Assembly (NCBI GenBank): GCA_021797675.1
Contig: JAJZZH010000076.1
Span: forward strand, 1-56,088
Length of the DNA: 56,088 bases
Reading direction: 5' to 3'
Origin: Bacillota bacterium
GTDB taxonomy: Bacteria; Bacillota; Sulfobacillia; Sulfobacillales; Sulfobacillaceae
Positions 8,291 to 16,018 of the stretch are shown in pieces. How positions within the stretch are numbered: position 1 is the first letter of the stretch; each line of letters starts with the position of its first letter. Both the position numbers and the translations under genes were made by a program. A model generated the notes under the pieces. That model searched no databases and was not told the origin of the DNA. It saw nothing but the letters and a program-made list of their open reading frames with translations.

Positions 8291-8319
8291 AACATAACAC
8301 TGTTCTATGCTCGGTGCAA
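8291..8319 (-). promoter_or_regulatory. Promoter of the yhbD-like/bactofilin operon
   Basis: Minus strand: TTGCAC at 8319-8314, 17-base spacer, TATGTT at 8296-8291. The start codon at 8279 lies only about a dozen bases below the -10, so the leader would be very short. A partial dyad (GCATA...TATGC) overlaps the spacer and -10 and could be an operator. Confidence 0.45.
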
Positions 8320-8425
8320 GCCCATTTGCGGGGACAACGGCGCAGGCTGCCGTTGAGAACCTATCCGTTCGCGGTTCGGGGTTAACGGGGCACCGCGGAC
8401 CGGCAGAAAAATACGCCCTGGCGCT

Positions 8426-9610
8426 TCACGGGAGGGCGAATTCCAGCAACCGCGCGACCCATGCCGTCCAGCGACGGCTTGCGGTCAGGGATGCCGCCGC
8501 ATCCCCCAACGCTTGGCGTCTGCGCGGGTCCTGTTGCAATTCTTGGAGGGCCCGACCAAATCCCCGCGCATCACCCGGTTCGACTAAAATGCCACCAGCA
8601 CCCCGGGCGGCCCGAAAAAAGTCTTCCACGCCACCCGTGGCGTAGGCCACCACGGGTACGCCACAGGCCATGGCCTCCAACATGGCCATCGGCAATCCCT
8701 CAAAGTAGGCGCTGGGTAGCCCAAACACGTCTAACCGTTGATAAAACGCGACCAGCTCCGGGCCGTGCAGCGGGCCAAAAAACTCCACCGCTCCGCCTGC
8801 GACGGCCGCGCGGCGAATGCGTTGTACCAGGCGGGGCGCGCCGGTTCCGGCGATGGCCAGCCGACACTCGGCGGCCGCGGGGCCTTGGCTCCAATCCAGC
8901 AACACCCCAAGTCCCTTTTCGGGGTCGATGCGGCCGGCGTATCCCACCACCATGATATCGGGCTCCCATCCGCGTTCCGCTCGACGCAGCTGGCGGGTTG
9001 GCCCGTCGAGTGGATGAAAGCCTTCGGCCACAGGATTTTCCAACGTCATCAACTGGTCGGGGCCAAGGTGTAAAGCCTCTCGCCAACTGGCCTCCAGTCG
9101 AGGACTAATGGTGACGATACGGGGCACCCGCGGGATGAGGCGCGCATTGTTGCGCCAGTGGCGCCGGGCGTGTATGCGCCGGAGCGCGGATTTTAGGTCG
9201 CGGCGGCCCGCCAGCTGCCGCGCATTTTCCAGTGCCGACCCGTGCAAGATATACACCAATGGGACATGGGCGGTGAGAATCCAGTCTAAGGCGCTGTGGG
9301 CAGCCGTCGACTGACTGATAATAAGATCGAGCGGCTGGGCAGTGTGCAATTCCCGCAAGGTGGGGAGCAAATGCGCCTGCCACGCCCGAGTATAGCGCCG
9401 CGGGCGGGTACCGTGAAGGCAGATGACCTGTTCGGGCCGGTCGGCGGTCAAGACGGCTTCCGGCACCCGAGTGGTCACCAGGACGACCTGGTGACCCAAC
9501 GCGCAGAGCGTAGCCGTCAATTCATCCGTATGCCGCTCCAGGCCCCCTACCCCGTGCATTCCCGTGGTGCGGGAAATCACCGCGATGCGCAGTGCCGCTG
9601 GAGGGCGCAT
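8426..9610 (-). CDS. Glycosyltransferase family 4 (GT-B fold)
   Basis: 394 residues from the ATG at 9610 (AAGGGG upstream); an in-frame start 14 codons earlier is possible. The N-terminal Rossmann half begins RIAVISRTTGMHGVGGLERHTDEL, with the GGxE nucleotide-sugar loop. The C-terminal half has YAGRIDPEKGL and the GT4 donor-site signature SAYFEGLPMAMLEAMACG followed by GVPVVAY. The fold and motifs identify a retaining glycosyltransferase; donor and acceptor are unknown. It is divergent from the PIG-L deacetylase gene at 9789, and the same region encodes dTDP-sugar enzymes. That fits synthesis of a cell-surface glycan or glycolipid. A GT4/PIG-L neighbour pair recalls GlcNAc transfer then deacetylation, which is inference. 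Confidence 0.85.
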   Translation of the reverse strand: MRPPAALRIAVISRTTGMHGVGGLERHTDELTATLCALGHQVVLVTTRVPEAVLTADRPEQVICLHGTRPRRYTRAWQAHLLPTLRELHTAQPLDLIISQSTAAHSALDWILTAHVPLVYILHGSALENARQLAGRRDLKSALRRIHARRHWRNNARLIPRVPRIVTISPRLEASWREALHLGPDQLMTLENPVAEGFHPLDGPTRQLRRAERGWEPDIMVVGYAGRIDPEKGLGVLLDWSQGPAAAECRLAIAGTGAPRLVQRIRRAAVAGGAVEFFGPLHGPELVAFYQRLDVFGLPSAYFEGLPMAMLEAMACGVPVVAYATGGVEDFFRAARGAGGILVEPGDARGFGRALQELQQDPRRRQALGDAAASLTASRRWTAWVARLLEFALP

Positions 9611-9689
9611 TGGTGTATCGACCCCTTGCTGGTAGGATGGTGGGTGAAGCAATCGTTTCTTTCGATTCGATAGAGGACAAGTTCCCGTC

Positions 9690-9698
9690 TTTGTCGAA
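9690..9698 (+). promoter_or_regulatory. Possible Spo0A box
   Basis: TTTGTCGAA matches the Spo0A box consensus TTTGTCRAA and lies in the divergent region between the glycosyltransferase and PIG-L genes. About one such 9-mer is expected by chance in a window this size, and other copies lie inside genes, so support is weak. Confidence 0.25.
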
Positions 9699-9788
9699 CG
9701 CTTTCGTTGTTGCCTGTTCTCACTGTATCACGTCGCCTTGTCAACATTCCAGCCAGGGTCCCCCCAGAAGGAGGCTTCGCACCCCCCC

Positions 9789-10889
9789 ATGCCAACCCTG
9801 CCTTCGCTGAGGCGCCATCTTAACGCCCTGGCGGCACCCATCCGGCGCCAACCAATCCTGCCGCCTTCGGCGGAATTCTTGGATCCCAGCATGCTACCTG
9901 CTCGACTGCTTGTGGTGGCTCCCCATCCGGATGACGAATGGATCGGCGCGGCAGGCTTGTTGCACTCCGCGGTCAACCGCGGAAGCGCCGCTTCAGCGGT
10001 CATTCTCACCGACGGTGCCGCCTTCGTTAGTGCCAAACGGCGCTGGGATAGGCATTCGCCGGTGCCGTTCGCCGAGGCGCGCTCAGCAGAGTCCGTTCGA
10101 TTCTTGACCGATTTAGGCGTCCCCCCTGGGCAGGTGCATCTGTTGAACCTGCCCGACGGCAGACTCGCCAGTCTCCTGCGCACGACCGGCTCAGGGGCCA
10201 GCGATCCCTTTTGGGATGCGGTGACGACCTTGGCTGGTCATATCAACGCCTTCGCCCCGGAATGGATCGTGATCCCCTCGCCCTACGATTGGCACCGCGA
10301 CCATTGGAGCGGTTATGTTCTGGCCAGCGCCGCAATCTGGGCCAGTACGCGTCACCGCCCGCTGCGGATCATGAGCTATCTGACCCATTGGGGAGAGTGG
10401 CCAGCGCCCCTCGGCCACCATCCGCGCTTTCAACTGGTGCCTCCCGGCGATCTGGCCGGCGATCCGGGCTGGTTGGCCTGGCCGCTTACGCCCGCCGCGC
10501 GCGAATTCAAACGCAGGGCGCTGAAGCTTTATGCAACGCAGGTACAACTGCCTAGCGAGCGCCTTTACCTGCTCGCCTTCGTCAAGGCCAACGAACTGTT
10601 TCAAACGACGGACGTGGCCGGATTTCGCCGGGAGCGGATCCACGTGACGCGAGCCGGCCGAATGCTAAGAATAGAACAAAGCGGACCGGCGGGTCCGCTA
10701 TATGGTCAGTTGTGGCAAATTGATCCGACGCATGCGCGGCGGGTCCACTGGGCCGACGGATCACGGGTACACCTCTTGCCCTTACGGGCCGAGGAACCCA
10801 ATCCCAGCTATTTTTTCTGGTCCCTGATCGACGGCGAAGGGGCTCTGACGGCCACGTCAGCCGGCGGAAGGCAACCGGACTGCCCGTGA
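9789..10889 (+). CDS. PIG-L/LmbE-family deacetylase
   Basis: 366 residues from the ATG at 9789, preceded by AGAAGGAGG at a rather long 14-base spacing; an upstream in-frame start at 9738 is less likely. The zinc-binding signature APHPDDE is at about residues 42-48, and a second motif DWHRDHW near 168-174 supplies the other histidines. These enzymes remove N-acetyl groups from GlcNAc-containing lipids, mycothiol or bacillithiol precursors. The C-terminal ~120 residues extend past the usual core and have no domain I recognise. It is divergent from a GT4 glycosyltransferase and convergent, with only eight bases between, to an aldo/keto reductase. Confidence 0.85.
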   Translation: MPTLPSLRRHLNALAAPIRRQPILPPSAEFLDPSMLPARLLVVAPHPDDEWIGAAGLLHSAVNRGSAASAVILTDGAAFVSAKRRWDRHSPVPFAEARSAESVRFLTDLGVPPGQVHLLNLPDGRLASLLRTTGSGASDPFWDAVTTLAGHINAFAPEWIVIPSPYDWHRDHWSGYVLASAAIWASTRHRPLRIMSYLTHWGEWPAPLGHHPRFQLVPPGDLAGDPGWLAWPLTPAAREFKRRALKLYATQVQLPSERLYLLAFVKANELFQTTDVAGFRRERIHVTRAGRMLRIEQSGPAGPLYGQLWQIDPTHARRVHWADGSRVHLLPLRAEEPNPSYFFWSLIDGEGALTATSAGGRQPDCP

Positions 10890-10897
10890 CACCGGGT

Positions 10898-11725
10898 CTA
10901 AAAGTTGAAGTTATCAGGGTCGGGACCAAGTCGATGATCCTGGTTCATCGCGTCGATGGCTTCCATATCTGCTTGAGCCAGCTCAAAATCAAATACTTGG
11001 GCATTTTCTATGATGCGCTCCCGGTGGACAGATTTCGGAATCGTCACGATATGGTGTTGCAGTTCCCAGCGCAGCACGATTTGCGCGTTGGTCTTGGCGT
11101 ATTTTTGAGCCAAGGCGTCCAGCACGGGATGGGCAAGATGCCCCTGCATCAAGGGGCTCCAGGCTTCCATTTGGATCGCGTTGGCGGCACAAAATGCGCG
11201 CAAAGTCCCTTGACTGAGAAGCGGGTGGAGTTCTACCTGATTGACCATCGGCTGAACGCGGGCGACCGACAATACATCTTGCAGATGATGGACTTGAAAA
11301 TTGGAAACGCCGATCGCCCGCACCCGCCCCTCGTCATACAGGTGTTCCAACGCCCGCCAGGTCTCCCGGTATTTGCCTTTCACGGGCCAGTGAATCAAGT
11401 ACAGGTCGATAACGCCGAGATCGAGGCGCGACTGACTCGCGTCAAAGGCGCGCAAGGTGCTGTCGTATCCCTGATCGGAGTTCCAAACCTTGCTCGTCAC
11501 GAAGATTTCCTCGCGGGGAATTCCGGAGGCACGAATCGCCTTGCCGACCCCCTCTTCGTTGCCGTATAGCGCGGCCGTGTCCACATGGCGGTAACCGGCT
11601 TCTAAGGCATCCCTCACGGCGGCTTCCACCTGGTCCGGCGGCGTGCGCCATACCCCCAAGCCAAGCCACGGCATCAACACGCCATTGACCAATTTCGTCG
11701 TATCGGCGATATGCGCTGCGATCAT
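10898..11725 (-). CDS. Aldo/keto reductase
   Basis: 275 residues, the normal length for family AKR5 enzymes. The NADPH-dependent catalytic tetrad is present: Asp in GYRHVDTA, Tyr in [10 protein letters not shown], Lys in FVTSKVWN and His in LYLIHWPV. The cofactor region [21 protein letters not shown] near the C-terminus is also typical. The start ATG has GGGAGGG about 12 bases upstream. It lies 175 bases downstream of rmlB on the same strand but is not RmlD: it has the TIM-barrel AKR signature, not a Rossmann SDR one. It probably reduces small aldehydes or ketones; the physiological substrate is not evident. Confidence 0.9.
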   Translation of the reverse strand: MIAAHIADTTKLVNGVLMPWLGLGVWRTPPDQVEAAVRDALEAGYRHVDTAALYGNEEGVGKAIRASGIPREEIFVTSKVWNSDQGYDSTLRAFDASQSRLDLGVIDLYLIHWPVKGKYRETWRALEHLYDEGRVRAIGVSNFQVHHLQDVLSVARVQPMVNQVELHPLLSQGTLRAFCAANAIQMEAWSPLMQGHLAHPVLDALAQKYAKTNAQIVLRWELQHHIVTIPKSVHRERIIENAQVFDFELAQADMEAIDAMNQDHRLGPDPDNFNF

Positions 11726-11900
11726 GTGATGTTCAACCCTCCCGTTCGTTTCAGCACTCCCTGACCCTCTTATGGTAGCACACGGCCACGATTTCCATCC
11801 ATCCCATCACGGGCGGCCTGGCTATCCGGCTCCACGGCCGACAGCGTCGGCGTCGCGGGAACGCATGTCGAGGCCACCATCGCGCGGATCCGTCAGAAGT

Positions 11901-12893
11901 CTATGACCTTGGAGAGGGCGCGGCCGCTTTCAACGGTTCCCACCATTCGCGGTGGGCGCGGTACCACGCAACCGTCTCCCGCAGGGCCTCATCCCAGCCA
12001 TGACGGGGATGCCACCCGAGTTCCCGCTCTATCCGGTTCGGATCGATGGCGTAGCGACGATCATGGCCGAGGCGATCCTCCACCCGTACAATCTGACTGG
12101 ATGGCAAATCCATCCAGCGCAAGAGCGTCTCCGCCACCGCACGGTTGGAATGCTCGTTGCGCGCGCCAATATTGTACACGCGCCCCGGCGTTCCCCGTTG
12201 GAGGACTTCCCATACCGCCTCGACATGATCTTCGACAAAAATCCAGTCGCGCACATTCTGGCCGTCTCCGTACAGGGGCCAAGGCTTCCCTTCGATCCCG
12301 TTGGTGACGAACAGGGGAATCAATTTTTCGGGATATTGATAGGGACCGAAGTTATTCGAACAACGCGTAATCACCACCGACTGCCCATAGGTGCGGTGAT
12401 GAGCCAAGGTCAGCAAGTCAGCGGAAGCTTTGGAAGCCGAGTATGGACTGGAAGGGTTGAGCGGAGTCTCTTCGGTAAATGTGCCTTGGTCCAAACTAAG
12501 ACTCCCGTAGACTTCATCGGTGGACATCTGAAGAAAACGTTCCACGCCATATCGACGGCTGTAATGCAATAACACTTCCGTACCCAACACGTTGGTGGCG
12601 ATGAAGGGTTCGGGATCCTGAATCGAGCGGTCCACGTGTGATTCGGCCGCACAGTTGATGATGGCGTCCACCGTCAGTCGGCTCAATAGCGCACGGATGG
12701 CCGCACTGTCTTGAATCTTGGTCCGTACCCATTGGTAGCGGGGACTGCGGTCATAGCCGGCGAGGTTAGCCGGGTTGCCGGCATAGGTCTGGCAGTCCAC
12801 GTTGATGACCTCGACCTCGGGCTTGCCGTCCAACAACCGCCGGACAAGCGCGGAACCGATGAAGCCTAATCCCCCCGTTATCAGCACCCGCAT
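11901..12893 (-). CDS. rmlB: dTDP-glucose 4,6-dehydratase
   Basis: 330 residues. It converts dTDP-glucose to dTDP-4-keto-6-deoxyglucose with bound NAD. The Rossmann motif GGLGFIGSAL starts at residue 7. The substrate/catalytic segment MSTDEVYGSL matches the family TDEVYG, and YSASKASAD is the Y-x3-K pair. CSNNFGPYQYPEKLIP is another RmlB hallmark. It follows the rmlC-like gene by 24 bases, which in turn follows rmlA. No rmlD was found in the window, so the final sugar may be something other than rhamnose, or rmlD may lie elsewhere. Confidence 0.95.
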   Translation of the reverse strand: MRVLITGGLGFIGSALVRRLLDGKPEVEVINVDCQTYAGNPANLAGYDRSPRYQWVRTKIQDSAAIRALLSRLTVDAIINCAAESHVDRSIQDPEPFIATNVLGTEVLLHYSRRYGVERFLQMSTDEVYGSLSLDQGTFTEETPLNPSSPYSASKASADLLTLAHHRTYGQSVVITRCSNNFGPYQYPEKLIPLFVTNGIEGKPWPLYGDGQNVRDWIFVEDHVEAVWEVLQRGTPGRVYNIGARNEHSNRAVAETLLRWMDLPSSQIVRVEDRLGHDRRYAIDPNRIERELGWHPRHGWDEALRETVAWYRAHREWWEPLKAAAPSPRS

Positions 12894-12917
12894 GGCGATG
12901 CCTCCCCTCCCGATGAC

Positions 12918-13379
12918 TTAGCGATACTGTGTCGTCCAGTCGAAGCCAATCGTCGGATCATTCCACGCCAGCCGCTTTTCGTCCGGATGGTCGGGCTGGT
13001 ACGATTCGGTGGTGAAGTAGACGATCATCAGCGGTTTGGATCCCAGCACGCGATAGCCATGAACCACGCCTACGGGAATCACGATGAGGAGGGGGTTGTC
13101 TTGTCCCGGATACAGGACTTGGGTCTTGCCCGCGGTGGACGACGCGGAACGCCCATCGTACAATACCACCTGGGCGGAGCCGACCGGGAAAAACCATAAA
13201 TCGTCCTGTCGCTCATGATAATGAAAGGCCTTAATGACCCCTGGATAACTCATCGAGAGTGAAGCCTGTCCAAATCGGCGCAACAGATCGTCATCATCGC
13301 GCAGAATTTCCTCGAAAAAACCCCGGTCATCCGGATGCCGAACCAGCGGTTTCACCTTAACCCCTGCGATTTGTCCCAT
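12918..13379 (-). CDS. dTDP-sugar 3,5-epimerase-like cupin
   Basis: 153 residues from the ATG at 13379; a TTG at 13388 has better spacing from AGGAGGGG and could be the true start. It follows the RmlC pattern: DDRGFFEEIL, then GVIKAFHYHERQDDLWFF (catalytic-histidine position), GVVHGYRV, and SYQPDHPDEKRLAWNDP near the end. Classical RmlC is about 180 residues and has HxQ where this has HYH. It sits between rmlA and rmlB, so it very likely acts on the dTDP-4-keto-6-deoxy sugar, as 3,5- or single-position epimerase or isomerase. The exact product cannot be fixed from sequence. Confidence 0.8.
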   Translation of the reverse strand: MGQIAGVKVKPLVRHPDDRGFFEEILRDDDDLLRRFGQASLSMSYPGVIKAFHYHERQDDLWFFPVGSAQVVLYDGRSASSTAGKTQVLYPGQDNPLLIVIPVGVVHGYRVLGSKPLMIVYFTTESYQPDHPDEKRLAWNDPTIGFDWTTQYR

Positions 13380-13428
13380 ATCGCTCAATCCAACCCCTCC
13401 TGCCTCGCACAATGCTCCAGTGTGAAGA

Positions 13429-14496
13429 CTAAAATTCGATCCGGCTTTGATCGCCGAGCACGAGCCGCACCGTATGCGGCCGGTCCTGGCGGCCGCATAC
13501 GGTTACCCGGCTGCCGATCAGGCTTTGGTCGATGCGTCCCTCAATGTTTTCCAACCGGCTTTCCGGCAACACCACGCTAAGCTCAATTTCTACGCCGCGA
13601 AGTTCCACCTTGTCTCCTATGGACGTATAGGGTCCCACGTAACTGTCCACGATGACGGCATCTTTGCCGATGATGGCCGGCCCCCTGAGCGTGCTGCGCT
13701 CCACCCGTGCCCCGGCTTGCACGGTGACTCGGCCGGTGAGGCGTGATTCGCGGTCGACGCTGCCGTCCAGCCGCGGCTCAAGGTCTTCCAAAATGAGGCG
13801 GTTGGCATCGAGAACGTCTTCCGGTCTCCCCGTGTCCTTCCACCATCCGGTCACCTCAGCCGCGTCAACCGGCTGATCGTGGTCCACCAACCATTGGATG
13901 GCGTCCGTGATTTCCAATTCGCCTCGCCATGACGGCTCGAGGTGGGCCACCGCCTCATGCACCCGGGCATCAAAGCAGTACACCCCCACCAGGGCCAGGT
14001 TGGAAGGCGGATCTTGCGGTTTTTCCACCAGGCGCACCACACGGCCCGACTCGACCACCGCCACGCCGAATTGCCGGGGGTCGTCGACTCGAGTCAACAG
14101 CACGGCAGCTGCCGGCTGGGCGGCCGCAAAACGCTCCACCAGGGAAACTACTCCGCCACGCAAGAGATTGTCGCCCAAAACCATCAGAAATGGCTCGTTC
14201 CCGAGAAACGGGCGGGCGATCTTGACCGCATGGGCAAGGCCCAGCGGGGATGCTTGGGGCAAGTAGGTAAACCGACAGCCGAATTGCGTGCCGTCACCCA
14301 ACGCCTCTCTGACCAACGCCCCGGTTTCCCCCACCACAACGCCAATGTCGGTGATGCCGGCGCGAACCATATCATCGACAGCATAAAATATAATGGGGCG
14401 ATTGCCGACCGGCAACAACTGTTTAGCCCCGGTGTAGGTCAACGGGCGAAGCCGCGATCCGGTTCCTCCAGCCAAAATTAAACCTTTTATAGCCAT
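13429..14496 (-). CDS. rmlA: Glucose-1-phosphate thymidylyltransferase, long form
   Basis: 355 residues. The N-terminal nucleotidyltransferase domain starts with KGLILAGGTGSRLRPLT and includes GDNLLRGGV and WWKDTGRPEDVLDAN. A C-terminal left-handed beta-helix (GRVTVQAGARV, GPAIIGKDAVIVDSYVGPYTSIG) marks the long RmlA type found in archaea, actinobacteria and antibiotic clusters such as StrD. It makes dTDP-glucose, the substrate of RmlB two genes downstream. It is first of the rmlA, rmlC-like, rmlB series, with 49 and 24 bases between genes. A short open frame overlaps its start on the same strand (see rejected list). Confidence 0.92.
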   Translation of the reverse strand: MAIKGLILAGGTGSRLRPLTYTGAKQLLPVGNRPIIFYAVDDMVRAGITDIGVVVGETGALVREALGDGTQFGCRFTYLPQASPLGLAHAVKIARPFLGNEPFLMVLGDNLLRGGVVSLVERFAAAQPAAAVLLTRVDDPRQFGVAVVESGRVVRLVEKPQDPPSNLALVGVYCFDARVHEAVAHLEPSWRGELEITDAIQWLVDHDQPVDAAEVTGWWKDTGRPEDVLDANRLILEDLEPRLDGSVDRESRLTGRVTVQAGARVERSTLRGPAIIGKDAVIVDSYVGPYTSIGDKVELRGVEIELSVVLPESRLENIEGRIDQSLIGSRVTVCGRQDRPHTVRLVLGDQSRIEF

Positions 14497-14775
14497 CCCT
14501 GTCCACCTTCCACCAATCGGTGCGATCTCTCTTCTTCATTCTGGATGCGACGGTAAAATTCCTTCGAAATCCCGGCGCTTTCGCCAAATTCTAACATTTT
14601 GCCGCGTTGAGTTGGAAACGAGAACATACTATAATCGCTCTTGGCCTTGTCTTGGCCGCTCGCCGGCATGGAATGATCTGAGCGCCTAGCGACCCCGGTC
14701 CATCACGGCCCCGTATGAAGGTCGTGCCTATGACACCGGGACCCGGACGTCGAATTTTTGGGAAGCAGGGCTGCC

Positions 14776-15984
14776 ATGAAACCTCCGACCCGACTCTTCT
14801 TGATTACTACCGCCTGGACCTTCGCCTTGTTGATCGCTTCGAACTTTCTTGCGGCCTGGTTTTGGGACCTGGGCACCGGTCTGCTCCCTATCTTTGGATT
14901 CTACACCGTCTTGTTTGCCACCATGCTCTTGGGGTTTGCGCTCGCTTGGCGGTATGCCCTGCCCATGAAGAGTTCCTGGTTGATGGCCGGGGGGATCGGG
15001 CTCAATCTCTGTTTTCTCGCATTATTGCTTGTCTTGCGAACCGCCGTGCGCCACGATTATCTGCCCTTGGCCGTGCTGGAAGGCGCGTCCGCCACCGCCT
15101 ACTGGCTCGCGTTCTACGTCTTGGCCGCCGTCTGGATCCCCCCGGCAGATGCGGGCTGGTATAACGGCTGGACAGGTACATTGGAAGCGATTTTGGGTCT
15201 GATCGTCCCCCCGCTAAGCGGGTGGACCATCGCATCCATGGAGGGACTTGAAGGCTATCAGGTGGTCTTCGTCGCCGCCCTGGTCAGCTTGGTCAGCTGC
15301 CTTTGGCTCATCCTGGGGGGCATACGCCACGGCAGCTTGCCCGCGCCCCAAACGGCGCGGGCCAAGAGCGCCATGGCACCTCCGGCCTGGAGACCGCTGA
15401 TGTGGGGTTTTTGGGGACTCGGCCTGCGTGACGGCATATACTTTTTCCTCCCCAACGTGCTCCTGTTCATCATCAGCCGTAGCGCACTATGGCTCGGCGT
15501 CTTTGTCGCCGCCGAGGCGGCCGCTCAAGGCGCACTCTTTGGGATCCTAACCCGTCGCACTGACGATCGGACCCTATCGGCCAGCCTTCTGCTGGCCACG
15601 GTGGGCTCCATGGCGGCACTGGCCCTTCTTTGGATGCACCTGACGACGATCACCCTGTTTGCCCTGGGAATGCTCACCTCCCTAGCCTATCCGCCCTTTA
15701 AAGTTGCCTTGGAGTCTTCCGCCTTGGCGGCCATCGGCCGCTCGAGCCGCCACGAGGACGACCGCGTCCGCCTTACCGGCCTGAAAGAAGTGTGGATTAA
15801 CGGCGGACGGCTCATCAGCCTGGGCGTACTCGTGCTTTTGACGATCACTGCCCGAGGCGTCCCCGCAGGCCGATTTCGTGATATTTTGGCTCTTTGGGGA
15901 ATGCTCCCTCTTTTTATTTATGCCACCTACCGCCGCTATGGCCGATCCCCCATGAACTTCTCGGCGTCATCTTCCGCGAAGTAG
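14776..15984 (+). CDS. MFS-type multi-pass membrane transporter
   Basis: 402 residues from the ATG at 14776; an upstream in-frame start six codons earlier is possible. About ten to twelve hydrophobic segments are visible, for example 9-30, 38-58, 68-88, 97-120, a central pair around 160-185, and four more after residue 205. A charged linker lies near 200. The layout of two halves suggests the major facilitator superfamily. I see no substrate-specific motif. It ends 30 bases from the convergent spoIIE gene. The final residues are polar. Confidence 0.6.
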   Translation: MKPPTRLFLITTAWTFALLIASNFLAAWFWDLGTGLLPIFGFYTVLFATMLLGFALAWRYALPMKSSWLMAGGIGLNLCFLALLLVLRTAVRHDYLPLAVLEGASATAYWLAFYVLAAVWIPPADAGWYNGWTGTLEAILGLIVPPLSGWTIASMEGLEGYQVVFVAALVSLVSCLWLILGGIRHGSLPAPQTARAKSAMAPPAWRPLMWGFWGLGLRDGIYFFLPNVLLFIISRSALWLGVFVAAEAAAQGALFGILTRRTDDRTLSASLLLATVGSMAALALLWMHLTTITLFALGMLTSLAYPPFKVALESSALAAIGRSSRHEDDRVRLTGLKEVWINGGRLISLGVLVLLTITARGVPAGRFRDILALWGMLPLFIYATYRRYGRSPMNFSASSSAK

Positions 15985-16000
15985 ATCGCTTTAGAATTTG

Positions 16001-16018
16001 GCTGGGAAGCCCAGCTAT
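16001..16018 (+). terminator. Possible terminator between convergent genes
   Basis: GCTGGG-AAG-CCCAGC forms a six-pair hairpin followed by TATTT. It overlaps the spoIIE stop codon and lies just after the MFS gene, so it could serve the plus-strand gene. The U-tract is short. Confidence 0.35.

Noticed and set aside
14487-14669. Short leader gene before rmlA
   Set aside because: The frame has some protein-like character but overlaps the rmlA start, lacks a ribosome site of its own and matches nothing I know.
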